This document shows, in pieces, positions 50,849 to 59,169 of a stretch of 64,000 bases of DNA. How positions within the stretch are numbered: position 1 is the stretch's first letter; every line of letters begins with the position of its first letter. The notes beneath the pieces are model-generated. The model saw only the letters and a list, made by a program, of their open reading frames with translations. It did not search any database and was not told where the DNA came from. The DNA is from Shouchella lonarensis (GTDB lineage: Bacteria; Bacillota; Bacilli; Bacillales; Bacillaceae_D), in contig NZ_FMYM01000001.1 of NCBI RefSeq assembly GCF_900096965.1, positions 62,001 to 126,000 on the forward strand, read 5' to 3'. The position numbers and the translations under genes are program-made.

Positions 50849-51782
50849 ATTGTTTGAGATAACATATGGAAACCAATTTGATTTCAATAAGATGAAAGTG
50901 CTAGAAAATGAAAAGGAAGGGGTAAACTTTGTCGGTCGTTCAAGCCAAAATCATGGTGTTACTGCCAATGTTAAGAGGTTAGAAGAAATTGAACCTTTTG
51001 AGGCGGGGCTTATAACCGTTGCATTAGGCGGTACGCTTTCATCGTTTGTTCAAGAAAAGCCTTTCTATACTGCACAAAATGTGGCTGTTTTAAAACCGTT
51101 ACAAGACATGATTTTTGAAGAAAAGGTTTTTTACTGTATTTGTATACGGCATAATAGATTTCGATACAGTGCATTTGGAAGAGAAGCTAACCGTACACTC
51201 AAAGATTTGGTGGTCCCATCAATGAATGAAATCCCTGAATGGGTAACTATTACTCCGCATCGTGATCTATTCGAGTTAAGGAAACCAATGATATCAAAGA
51301 GGCCTAGATTAGACACAAGTGAGTGGTCTTGGTTTGAGTTAAGTGAATTATTTGATGTGAAAAAGGGGAAACGTCTTACTAAAGCAAATATGACTGAAGG
51401 GGACACGCTCTTTATCGGGGCTGTTGACAAGAACAATGGTGTAACTGCAAAGGTAGGACAAGAACCTATACATAAAGCAAATACTATAACCGTAAATTAT
51501 AATGGGTCAGTTGGAGAAGCATTTTATCAACCAGAGCCATACTGGTGTTCCGATGATGTTAATGCTTTATATCCTAAATTTGAGTTGAATCCATATATAG
51601 CGTTATTTCTTAACACAGTAATTAGGCAAGAGAAATACCGTTATAATTACGGACGTAAATGGCATTTACAACGTATGAAGCCCACAAAAATTAAACTTCC
51701 TGTAGATGGGAAAGGTATTCCTGATTGGGATTACATGGAAAGGTTTATCAAGAGTCTAGATTTGTCAGGTAATATTTTGTAG
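50832..51782 (+). CDS. BcgI-like specificity (S) subunit B
   Basis: 316 residues forming two target-recognition half-modules. The first is LFEITYGNQFDFNKM ... NFVGRSSQNHGVTANVK; the second LFDVKKGKRLTKANM ... FIGAVDKNNGVTAKVG. Each carries the GxSxxNNGV-like loop of Type I/IIB specificity proteins. It recognises the bipartite DNA site for subunit A. ATG 50832 has AGAGGG upstream and lies inside the end of gene A, a sign of coupled expression. The recognition sequence cannot be read from the protein by eye. Confidence 0.85.
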   Translation: MKILSELFEITYGNQFDFNKMKVLENEKEGVNFVGRSSQNHGVTANVKRLEEIEPFEAGLITVALGGTLSSFVQEKPFYTAQNVAVLKPLQDMIFEEKVFYCICIRHNRFRYSAFGREANRTLKDLVVPSMNEIPEWVTITPHRDLFELRKPMISKRPRLDTSEWSWFELSELFDVKKGKRLTKANMTEGDTLFIGAVDKNNGVTAKVGQEPIHKANTITVNYNGSVGEAFYQPEPYWCSDDVNALYPKFELNPYIALFLNTVIRQEKYRYNYGRKWHLQRMKPTKIKLPVDGKGIPDWDYMERFIKSLDLSGNIL

Positions 51783-52231
51783 AACTAATCGGGAAATGTC
51801 GCTTCGTGGACGGAGACCGAGAGAGAAATGGGAACATTTTTCAAGGAACCGCTTCTCCCATCATGAGAGCATGGTGACTTACTTTTCCGACTTTCGGCAC
51901 CCTCATTGCGTATGATGTACTCATCATGGCATGCGTGGTAGGTGCTTTTTATTTTGAGGAGTGATGTGCGAGAGTTTTTTTAATTGTTTCTGATGATCCA
52001 TCAAGTCCCCTAATTTCTGGTAGAAAAGTGTCCGTTTTTATGTGGCGAAATTGGTCTATTTGAGTTTAGCAGTTACAAAAGCGTTGATTGCCTTCGAAAA
52101 TAAAGCTTCCAGGAGGTAGATTTTGTACCAAAAAAAGCATGGTTGCGAATCTACGTAGATCTCTCAGTGTTACATATGAAAACGAAAACGTATTACGATA
52201 AGAAAAAAATTATACTTAGCAGGTGACATGA
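51783..52231 (+). other. 449-base gene-free stretch with a long hairpin
   Basis: No coding frame is convincing. It holds the terminator at 51895-51955; otherwise only AT-rich DNA leading to the GIY-YIG gene. AGGAGGTAG at 52111 has no usable ORF after it (11 codons). Confidence 0.5.
51895..51955 (+). terminator. Terminator of the restriction-modification operon
   Basis: GGCACC ... GGTGC forms the base and ATGATG-TACT-CATCAT the tip of a long imperfect stem, followed by T5. Confidence 0.65.
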
Positions 52232-53089
52232 ATGACAAACTTCAGGAAAATCATTCGGCTATATCATATGGACGGTTCGGTTGACGGGCGCTGGATGTGT
52301 GACCTTTCGAATTGGACGGGCAAGGCATATAAGATACCACGCACCTGTCTCAAAAAATGCGACGAGCGTGACGACCTCCGAACGCCTGGCATCTACTTTT
52401 TGTTCGGAATTGATGAAGAGACTAATAGACAGTCTGTTTACGTTGGGGAGAGCGAAGATGTTTATACACGGCTCACACATCACTTCAAAGATAAAGATGA
52501 AGGCTACTGGACAGAAACCATTGCCTTCGTATCGAAAGACGATCACCTGAATAAAGCGCATATAAAATATCTTGAACATCAATTGTACTCCATCATGAAA
52601 GAAGCACAGAGATACACTGTTAGAAATGGGAGCGTTCCTAGAAAGTCTGTCGTATCCGAGATAGAACAGGCCGAACTTGAAGAGTTTATGTCCAATGTCA
52701 AGCTACTGGTTAGTACTCTCGGTCATCGTGCGTTTGATCCGCTTCGTGAAAAAGAGGGATCGACTTCTAATAGCACTTTTCATTTCATCCGAAGTCAGGG
52801 AAAAGGTGGGAAAGCGGAAGGGCAAATGACTAATGAAGGCTTCGTTGTAATGAAAGGTAGTTATATAAGTCCTACGGTGGCTGATTATGTTCCCAAAGGC
52901 ACTAAAGAAGCAAGGAAGAAACACGCCGCGATTATCGATGAAAACAGCATTTTACAAGAGGATGCTCTCTTTTCGAGTCCTTCATCCGCATCCTCGTTCG
53001 TATGCGGGAAAAACTCAAATGGATGGGTCGATTGGAAAACTGCTGAAGGCAAGACGTTGAGGGAGGTTGAAGACAGCAAGTTAACTTAA
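52232..53089 (+). CDS. GIY-YIG nuclease-domain protein with C-terminal DUF4357
   Basis: 285 residues. The GIY-YIG core reads PGIYFLFG then SVYVGESEDVYTRLTHHF, with a downstream Glu in IKYLEHQLYS as candidate metal ligand. The C-terminal DUF4357 domain reads GFVVMKGSYISP and SPSSASSFVCGKNSNGWVDW. Proteins of this type are common next to restriction systems and in defence islands; their activity is not established. ATG 52232 has CAGGTGAC upstream. It stands alone between the RM operon and the DUF4238 gene. Confidence 0.85.
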   Translation: MTNFRKIIRLYHMDGSVDGRWMCDLSNWTGKAYKIPRTCLKKCDERDDLRTPGIYFLFGIDEETNRQSVYVGESEDVYTRLTHHFKDKDEGYWTETIAFVSKDDHLNKAHIKYLEHQLYSIMKEAQRYTVRNGSVPRKSVVSEIEQAELEEFMSNVKLLVSTLGHRAFDPLREKEGSTSNSTFHFIRSQGKGGKAEGQMTNEGFVVMKGSYISPTVADYVPKGTKEARKKHAAIIDENSILQEDALFSSPSSASSFVCGKNSNGWVDWKTAEGKTLREVEDSKLT

Positions 53090-53287
53090 TAGTGCTATAT
53101 TCTTTCTGTACATCTACATTTGATTCAATTCCCCAGGTCACTGTTTAATTAAACGTCATGTGTTCGCATTTAATCTTTCGTAGAATGCCGTGATTGAAAA
53201 AGGCCTTCCTTTTTCGTATTTTAGCTCTGCATTAATGTGTTATAGTGCTCAAATATTCTAAAGAAAAGTATGGGGAGCGATATTTAC

Positions 53288-54058
53288 ATGAATAAACCAA
53301 TAAAACAACATTATGTTCCACAAGTTTACTTAAAATTCTTCTCTCACAAATATGAATGGGAGAAATATTATGCAGAACAAGTTGAACCATTGATTAGAAG
53401 AATTTTTCCCAAGCTTATACAAAAGTGCACCAATGTATTCGTGAGAGATCAAGATGTGGTAATAGATGAAGAAATACGTTCTGCATTATCGGTAATTATT
53501 ATTACGCAGCTTTCAAGAACACCAAAAGCTCGTTCATATAATTATGAAATCAGTTCTAAGATGTTTCCAGAAGTTATGAGGGATATATTGAATGATTTAG
53601 AGCCGTATATTAACGCAGATCAAAGGAATTATCTTCACAATTTCACATTAGACAAGGTTTTCAAGGAAATAGAAATGCAGACATTTACTGATCCATATCG
53701 AATTAGCAGGCTTGCTCAAATGATTTATGACCGATATTGGATTGTTTATCGAAACAATAATTATAAGAAAAATCCCTTTGCGACAAGCGATCATCCAGTA
53801 GTGCAATATAACATGGTTGCTACTTCTACATCGTTGAGAGACAATGGCATTGCAAATCCTCAAACGATTATACATTTCCCTTTAAACTCACAGCTGATGT
53901 TAGCTATTTATGATAGGAAACACTTCATGTTTAGACATTTGAAAGATATGGACAGTAAACTCACTTTTCTTAGTGATAAGGATGAAGGTTTCATTACGAA
54001 AGTGAATCAAACGCAATATGAACAATGCATTCAACATGTATATTTCAGACCGATGTAA
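53288..54058 (+). CDS. DUF4238 domain protein
   Basis: 256 residues beginning MNKPIKQHYVPQVYLKFFS, the conserved (Q)HYVP(Q)xYL motif of DUF4238. Further on, PFATSDHPVVQYN and HFPLNSQLMLAIYD match the family's second and third blocks. Function is unknown; members occur sporadically in phage and island contexts. ATG 53288 has GGGGAG about 10 bases before it; the frame is open to 53270. Last gene of the island. Confidence 0.85.
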   Translation: MNKPIKQHYVPQVYLKFFSHKYEWEKYYAEQVEPLIRRIFPKLIQKCTNVFVRDQDVVIDEEIRSALSVIIITQLSRTPKARSYNYEISSKMFPEVMRDILNDLEPYINADQRNYLHNFTLDKVFKEIEMQTFTDPYRISRLAQMIYDRYWIVYRNNNYKKNPFATSDHPVVQYNMVATSTSLRDNGIANPQTIIHFPLNSQLMLAIYDRKHFMFRHLKDMDSKLTFLSDKDEGFITKVNQTQYEQCIQHVYFRPM

Positions 54059-54230
54059 AAAAGGAAAGTATATAACCCCCTTTGATTAGAAATGAAGGGT
54101 GAGAGAATTTGATGACTTTTTTTATTTGCGACCGATCTCACAATGCGGAGTTCAAATGAAGTCTGGAACGTCTCGTTGTTACACCTCATTTCTGTTTTGC
54201 ACATGCAGCTTAGAGATAAATAATTAAGAT

Positions 54231-54266
54231 TAAACGGCTTCGGTTCTTTATGAAGTCGTTTATTTG
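54231..54266 (+). terminator. Terminator downstream of the DUF4238 gene
   Basis: TAAACGGCTTC pairs with GAAGTCGTTTA, followed by a T-rich TTTG stretch. The 54059-54483 interval otherwise contains no gene. Confidence 0.65.
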
Positions 54267-54415
54267 TGTGTCCAAGGCGGGGAGAAATGGACATACTCGC
54301 CCTGTTAAAACTTTACTTTCTATCTCGACTCCCAGATCCCTGGAATAACTTTTCTCCTACAAATGAGGAACATGCAGTAAGCTTTGAATGCCTCCTATTA
54401 TATGCACCTTTTATG

Positions 54416-54439
54416 TTTTACACATTTTTTACACATGGG
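54416..54439. repeat. Right pair of integrase arm-like motifs
   Basis: TTTTACAC then TTTTTTACACATGG, matching the pair at 45897-45920; about 45 bases from attR. Confidence 0.5.
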
Positions 54440-54483
54440 AGATGAAAAACCGCTATGTAGCGCGGGTTTTACCTAGTATATCA

Positions 54484-54501
54484 ACCCCGACCACCGGTAT
54501 A
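54484..54501 (+). repeat. Right attachment site (attR)
   Basis: An exact copy of the 18 bases at 45734-45751 without the rest of the tRNA, as expected for the end of a tRNA-integrated element. Confidence 0.88.
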
Positions 54502-54600
54502 ACCAAATGGGCAGAAACCCAGTAAAGTCAGGACTTTGTGCGATCAAGCGACTGATTTTTTTGTGGCTTAGTGGGGTGAAAGTGGGGGGCAAATCTGTCC

Positions 54601-54637
54601 AAAAAATAACTTGGGCTACTCCGCGCAGCCCAAGTTA
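54601..54637 (-). terminator. Terminator of the M23 lysin gene
   Basis: TAACTTGGGCT and AGCCCAAGTTA form an 11-bp stem; T6 follows on the minus strand. Confidence 0.9.
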
Positions 54638-54651
54638 CCCCTTTCAACGAC

Positions 54652-55881
54652 CTATTCCCCTGATAAAATTGATGCACTACAAGACGGAGCAGCTGGTCCA
54701 TCTACACCTGTGTAGACGAAGGCATCACTGATCCATTGACCGTTTGTTAGTCGGTTCCAAATGTTTGTTGTACCCCATCTTCCAGTGAAGGAGGAACCCG
54801 TAGCGGTACAATCAATGCTAATAATGGCACCATCATTTCTCGATCCAACAATAGGATAGTTACTCCCAGGTCCAGAACGAAGGTTGATGCTGCTCCATCC
54901 GTATGAATCAACAATGCCTTGGTTTGTAGTGAGTCGTCCGTAATTATAAAGTGAATGTCCTCTATATCTGACAGCACTGCCATGCATCGCATAACCACCG
55001 TATGCGGAACCTTCAAAAAAGATCCAACCACCAATTTCTTTATTTTGTAATGCGGCACGGTTCCCATCTTTCAAAATGCCAAAATGCACATGACGACCGC
55101 TTGCATACCCGCCACAAGACACGTCTGTCCCCGTGTAGCCTAAAAAAGTACCTTCTGACACAAAATTTCCTGAAGGAACAATGTTGTTCCATAAATGATA
55201 GTAATCGGTTGCGTAGCCGTTATCGTGATAGATCCGAATCCATCCTCTATTGTTGTTGCACATTGTGTACGCATATCCCTCTCTTGCTGCAAGCACACGT
55301 TGGTCTCCGCCGTGTAAATCAAGAGAGCTGTACGGCCTATCATACCCCGACCATCCGTGAGGGCCACCAGACATAATCCAAGATTGACCAACAGCATAAG
55401 GCAAGCGTAGACCTGTTCGTGTGTTGATTGACTGAGTCGTTGCATTGGAAGAAAAGACCTTCTTCTCATCACGACTGATTACCTCGTCGGGGGCTTTTTG
55501 TGTTAGTTCACTGAAAGTGTGATCTCCTTCTAAAGCAACTTGCCAGCCTTCATCTGTGTCCCTTGCAATAAAAAGCCACCCTTCAGGAAAGGTGTGTTCT
55601 ACTTTAGGCGCCTCAATGACTGCAGCACCGAAAGCCCATATTTCATCCTTTGTCACACGCTTAAGATGAATTTGCTTTCTCTCCAGAATAGGAGCGGATT
55701 TCTCTTTGTCACCCCCAGTCCGCGCGATTAAGCTTTGTACAATCGCTTGTTCAAGCTCTGGATTTGGAGCGGGCATTTGCTCGTCATCTTGCAAAAAAAA
55801 GTGAGAAATACAAGTAAAAAGGATGACGACGAATAGCGAGATGAGTCCAATAAAGATGAGTTGCATACGACGATTCTTCAT
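54652..55881 (-). CDS. Secreted M23 metallopeptidase of the beta-lytic/LasA type with SH3-like tail
   Basis: 409 residues: an N-terminal membrane/signal helix (QLIFIGLISLFVVILFTCIS), a linker domain (to ~140), an M23 domain with GGPHGWSG, SSLDLHGGD and RHVHFG supplying the zinc ligands, and a C-terminal SH3-like module (SSINLRSGPGSNYPIVGSR). The GGPHxWSG plus HVH pattern belongs to the LasA/beta-lytic branch (M23A), enzymes that lyse other bacteria, rather than to housekeeping M23B. No immunity gene adjoins it. Located just outside attR. Confidence 0.85.
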   Translation of the reverse strand: MKNRRMQLIFIGLISLFVVILFTCISHFFLQDDEQMPAPNPELEQAIVQSLIARTGGDKEKSAPILERKQIHLKRVTKDEIWAFGAAVIEAPKVEHTFPEGWLFIARDTDEGWQVALEGDHTFSELTQKAPDEVISRDEKKVFSSNATTQSINTRTGLRLPYAVGQSWIMSGGPHGWSGYDRPYSSLDLHGGDQRVLAAREGYAYTMCNNNRGWIRIYHDNGYATDYYHLWNNIVPSGNFVSEGTFLGYTGTDVSCGGYASGRHVHFGILKDGNRAALQNKEIGGWIFFEGSAYGGYAMHGSAVRYRGHSLYNYGRLTTNQGIVDSYGWSSINLRSGPGSNYPIVGSRNDGAIISIDCTATGSSFTGRWGTTNIWNRLTNGQWISDAFVYTGVDGPAAPSCSASILSGE

Positions 55882-56004
55882 GTTTTCTCCTCCTGTGTAA
55901 TTTTCAGAATATTATATTTAGATAGGCACGTAAATGTGCGGGCGATTGCATTTTTAGGCGAAACATGTATGATGGCGTCTCGTGAGAAAACGTAACACTG
56001 CACG

Positions 56005-56033
56005 TTGACAGTTATCAATGGTCGTAGTATAGT
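56005..56033 (+). promoter_or_regulatory. Sigma-A-like promoter upstream of ugp
   Basis: TTGACA (56005-56010), exactly 17 bases, TATAGT (56028-56033). It is 270 bases from ugpC; what it transcribes first is unclear. Confidence 0.45.
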
Positions 56034-56201
56034 GTACTTTGTTGGAATTTTTCCTGTTTTAACTATACGTTGCTTAAACACATCGCTTGCTATCACGATT
56101 TATGGTGAAGGGTATGGAAGTGAATATGGGAAAGAGTGCATTTAAATGAGATTTATGGAAGCGCTGTCATGTAGGTAGCTAAAAACCGACAAAATCATAC
56201 A

Positions 56202-56250
56202 TTTACAAACTCTTTATATTTGCGTATTGCTCGTTTAATTAACCTTAACA
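56202..56250 (+). promoter_or_regulatory. Candidate PhoP box of the ugp operon
   Basis: TTTACA (56202) and TTTATA (56213) are 11 bp apart, and TTTAAT (56234) and TTAACA (56245) are again 11 bp apart and in register. TT(A/T/C)A(C/T)A repeats at 11-bp spacing are the Bacillus PhoP-binding pattern. Confidence 0.55.
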
Positions 56251-56302
56251 ATTGCGTGATAGTGTGGAAGCAGCGAGAACAAGAGGTCATTGGGGGGGTT
56301 CG

Positions 56303-57415
56303 ATGAAAAAGGTAGCATTATGTCATATTAAAAAATCATATGACCAAAAAACAACGGTACTCAATGATATTTCCGTAACGATTGAGCCGGGGGAGTTTTT
56401 CGTATTAGTTGGTCCGTCAGGGTGTGGAAAAAGTACGATGTTACGTATGATTGCTGGTTTGGAGCCGATTACATCTGGGGAACTTCGGTTAGACGGGGAA
56501 CTAGCAAATGATTGGAGTCCAAGTGCACGTGATCTATCGATGGTGTTTCAAAATTATGCACTGTTGCCTCATTTAACCGTTGAAAAGAACATTACATTCG
56601 GGTTGCATACAAAAAAACGCTCAAAAAGAGAACAAGAAAAACAGTGCCTTGAAGTATGTGAAATGTTAGGTTTGAGTGCGTACCGTCATAAGAAGCCGCG
56701 CGAGCTTTCTGGTGGACAGCGTCAACGTGTGGCATTGGCTCGGGCAATTGTGACGCAAGCACCGTTATGTTTAATGGATGAACCTTTATCGAATTTAGAT
56801 GCGAAACTACGCGCAAAAATGCGTTCAGAAATCCGACAGTTACAGAGAAAACTTGGGTTAACGATGATCTATGTGACGCATGACCAAACGGAAGCAATGA
56901 CAATGGCTGATCGAATGATGATTTTGCATAATGGTGACGTGCAGCAAATTGGACGGCCACTTGATGTGTACAATGAGCCAGCAAATCGCTTTGTCGCCTC
57001 GTTTATTGGTGCACCGCCAATGAATTTGATTACGGTCGATTGTACAGGAGCACAACTTACAATTGCGGGGCATACCGTTATGAATCTTGATACTACGACA
57101 CGTGCGAAGATCGGTGAGGAAATGGTGACGTTAGGTATACGGCCGGAGCATATTCGCATTGCAGGGGAATCAGAAGAGGGTCTTTTGTGTGATGTCGCGA
57201 ATGTAGAAATTCTTGGAACAGAAACATTGGTCACATTAAATGTGACAGAAGATACACAGTGGATTGCTCGTTTCATTGGACAATGGTCGATAGATATGGA
57301 CAAGCCGATGAAGGTTGCGATGGATACGAACAAGGTGTGTTTGTTTTCAAATGAGACCGGAGAACGCTTGTCTATGCCACACCAGGAAGTCGCAGCAACA
57401 GAGGTGCGCTCATGA
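56303..57415 (+). CDS. ugpC: ABC transporter ATPase, UgpC/MsmK type
   Basis: 370 residues: Walker A GPSGCGKST, Q-loop FQNYALLPH, signature LSGGQRQRVALARA, Walker B LCLMDEPLSNLDAKLR, H-loop YVTHDQTEAMT, and a C-terminal TOBE region. It energises the following two permeases. ATG 56303 sits after a G-rich site; the frame is open to 56252. The name is from operon context, since MsmK-type ATPases also serve sugar importers. Confidence 0.88.
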   Translation: MKKVALCHIKKSYDQKTTVLNDISVTIEPGEFFVLVGPSGCGKSTMLRMIAGLEPITSGELRLDGELANDWSPSARDLSMVFQNYALLPHLTVEKNITFGLHTKKRSKREQEKQCLEVCEMLGLSAYRHKKPRELSGGQRQRVALARAIVTQAPLCLMDEPLSNLDAKLRAKMRSEIRQLQRKLGLTMIYVTHDQTEAMTMADRMMILHNGDVQQIGRPLDVYNEPANRFVASFIGAPPMNLITVDCTGAQLTIAGHTVMNLDTTTRAKIGEEMVTLGIRPEHIRIAGESEEGLLCDVANVEILGTETLVTLNVTEDTQWIARFIGQWSIDMDKPMKVAMDTNKVCLFSNETGERLSMPHQEVAATEVRS

Positions 57416-58338
57416 CAGAGCTAGCAACAAAGCCGCTTCCGCCGCGAAAAAAGCGGCTGCGTGCAAAAGGACTTGCTTCTTTTGGGTACGGAATGTTGTA
57501 TGTGTTGCCATCGCTACTATTGTTTGGATTGTTTTTATTTTATCCGATGATCCGAACGATTTATTTAAGTTTTTTCCGTAGTGATACACAAGGGAATCCC
57601 ATTGAATTTGTTGGTTGGGAAAACTTTAGTCATTTGTTGCAATCGTCCATCTTTCATGAGAGTGCAAAGGCGACATTTTTATTTGTGTTGTATACGGTGC
57701 CGCCTGGTGTGTTGCTTGCGCTCACACTTGCTTTGCTTGCAAATCAAAAGTTAAAAGGAATTAATATGTTTCGAACAATGTTTGCGTCAACGATGGGCGT
57801 GAGTGTGGCGGCTGCATCGGTCATTTGGTTGTTTATGTTTAATCCGGCCATCGGTGTGTTTAACAAGATGCTATCCACAGTTGGCTTGTCAGGTGTACAG
57901 TGGTTACTCGATCCCGATTATGCGCTTTTGTCGGTCGCTTTGACGACGATATGGATGAATACAGGGTTTGCATTTTTGATCTTGCTTGGCGGTTTGCAAA
58001 ATATTGATCGCTCGTTGTATGAGAGTGCACGAATTGCTGGGGTAAGTGATTTTTATCAGCTGCGGAAAATTACGCTGCCGCTTTTGTCACCGACGTTGTT
58101 TTTTATAACAACGGTGACGCTCATTAACGCATTTCAAACGTTTGGGCAAATTGACATTTTAACAAGTGGCGGTCCGATGGATTCGACGAATGTTATTGTG
58201 TATTCCATTTATAAAGATGCGTTTAGAAACTTTAATGTGGGCTCAGCAAGTGCACAAGCGGTACTACTCTTCTTAGCCGTGTTTATTGTGACGATGCTCC
58301 AGTTTAAACTTTTGGAGAAGAAGGTGCATTATCAATGA
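57412..58338 (+). CDS. ugpA: ABC transporter permease, UgpA type
   Basis: 308 residues with six membrane helices and the EAA-like loop ESARIAGVSDFYQLRKITLPLL that contacts the ATPase. It is a CUT1-family permease for sn-glycerol-3-phosphate or a similar solute. It overlaps ugpC and ugpE by 4 bases each (ATGA), so the three are coupled. Confidence 0.88.
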   Translation: MTELATKPLPPRKKRLRAKGLASFGYGMLYVLPSLLLFGLFLFYPMIRTIYLSFFRSDTQGNPIEFVGWENFSHLLQSSIFHESAKATFLFVLYTVPPGVLLALTLALLANQKLKGINMFRTMFASTMGVSVAAASVIWLFMFNPAIGVFNKMLSTVGLSGVQWLLDPDYALLSVALTTIWMNTGFAFLILLGGLQNIDRSLYESARIAGVSDFYQLRKITLPLLSPTLFFITTVTLINAFQTFGQIDILTSGGPMDSTNVIVYSIYKDAFRNFNVGSASAQAVLLFLAVFIVTMLQFKLLEKKVHYQ

Positions 58339-59153
58339 ATACGAGTATAGGAAAAAAAGTGCTTGGATATAGTGCTCTTCTACTAGGCGCAGTGATCATC
58401 ATGTTTCCAATTGTGTACGCGCTATTGATCAGTTTTATGGAAGCTGGGGAAGTGATGCGTGGCAATCTATGGCCAGAATCATTTTCTTTTGCCAATTACA
58501 TCGCCGCATTTGAGCGGGTTGATTTATTTGGGTATTTGTTAAATAGTTTTCTTGTGTCTTTCATCATTATGATAGGGCAATTAACATTGTCTAGTTTAGC
58601 CGCGTATGCGTTTGTGTTCCTGAAGTTTAAGGGACGTGACTTCCTGTTTTACTTATTTATTTCAACAATGTTAATTCCGTGGGAAGCGACGATGGTTGCG
58701 AACTTTCAAACCGTTCAGTTCTTTGGTTGGATTGACAATTATGCAGGTTTGACCGTTCCGTTTTTTGCGTTAGCTTTTGGCACGTTTTTATTGCGTCAAC
58801 AATTTAAAACGATTCCAACAGAGCTACATGAGGCGGCGCAAGTGGCTGGGATTAGTCGATTCTCTTTTTTCATAAAGGTGGTGTTGCCGATCTCAAAGAC
58901 GAGCATGATCACGCTGGGTATTTACACGTTTTTAACGGCATGGAACATGTATTTATGGCCGTTGTTAGTGACAAATAGTGAACGTTTTCGTACGGTTCAA
59001 ATTGGTTTGAAGCAAATGCAGTCGCAAGAAACGGGGACAGAATGGGGTGTCATTATGGCAGGCGCTATCATGATTATCTTGCCAACCTTGTTGTTATTGT
59101 TCTTTGGACAGAAACGATTACAAGAAGGCTTAACACGTGGAGCGATTAAATAA
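58335..59153 (+). CDS. ugpE: ABC transporter permease, UgpE type
   Basis: 272 residues with six helices and the coupling loop HEAAQVAGISRFSFFIKVVLP. It is the second CUT1 permease of the set. It starts in an ATGA overlap with ugpA and is followed 16 bases later by the binding protein. Confidence 0.88.
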   Translation: MNTSIGKKVLGYSALLLGAVIIMFPIVYALLISFMEAGEVMRGNLWPESFSFANYIAAFERVDLFGYLLNSFLVSFIIMIGQLTLSSLAAYAFVFLKFKGRDFLFYLFISTMLIPWEATMVANFQTVQFFGWIDNYAGLTVPFFALAFGTFLLRQQFKTIPTELHEAAQVAGISRFSFFIKVVLPISKTSMITLGIYTFLTAWNMYLWPLLVTNSERFRTVQIGLKQMQSQETGTEWGVIMAGAIMIILPTLLLLFFGQKRLQEGLTRGAIK

Positions 59154-59169
59154 GGGGGAGAATGTAGCG

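Larger units (their letters stand above)
45734..54501. mobile_element. Integrated island at tRNA-Leu with BcgI-like restriction-modification cargo
   Basis: An 8.77-kb segment bounded by the 18-bp direct repeat ACCCCGACCACCGGTATA (45734-45751 and 54484-54501), the left copy being the tRNA 3' end. A tyrosine integrase gene lies next to the left end and reads toward the tRNA, and paired TTTTACAC motifs sit near both ends. The interior is AT-richer than the flanks and holds restriction-modification, GIY-YIG, DUF4238 and small membrane genes. The integrase is broken, so the element is now probably fixed. Confidence 0.88.
55882..56302. other. 420-base regulatory stretch between the M23 gene and ugpC
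   Basis: No gene is supported. It contains a promoter-like TTGACA-17-TATAGT (56005-56033, plus strand) and the PhoP-type repeats at 56202-56250. Confidence 0.5.

Noticed and set aside
54507-54731. 74-codon plus-strand frame beyond attR
   Set aside because: It crosses the terminator and 3' end of the M23 gene on the other strand; no motif.
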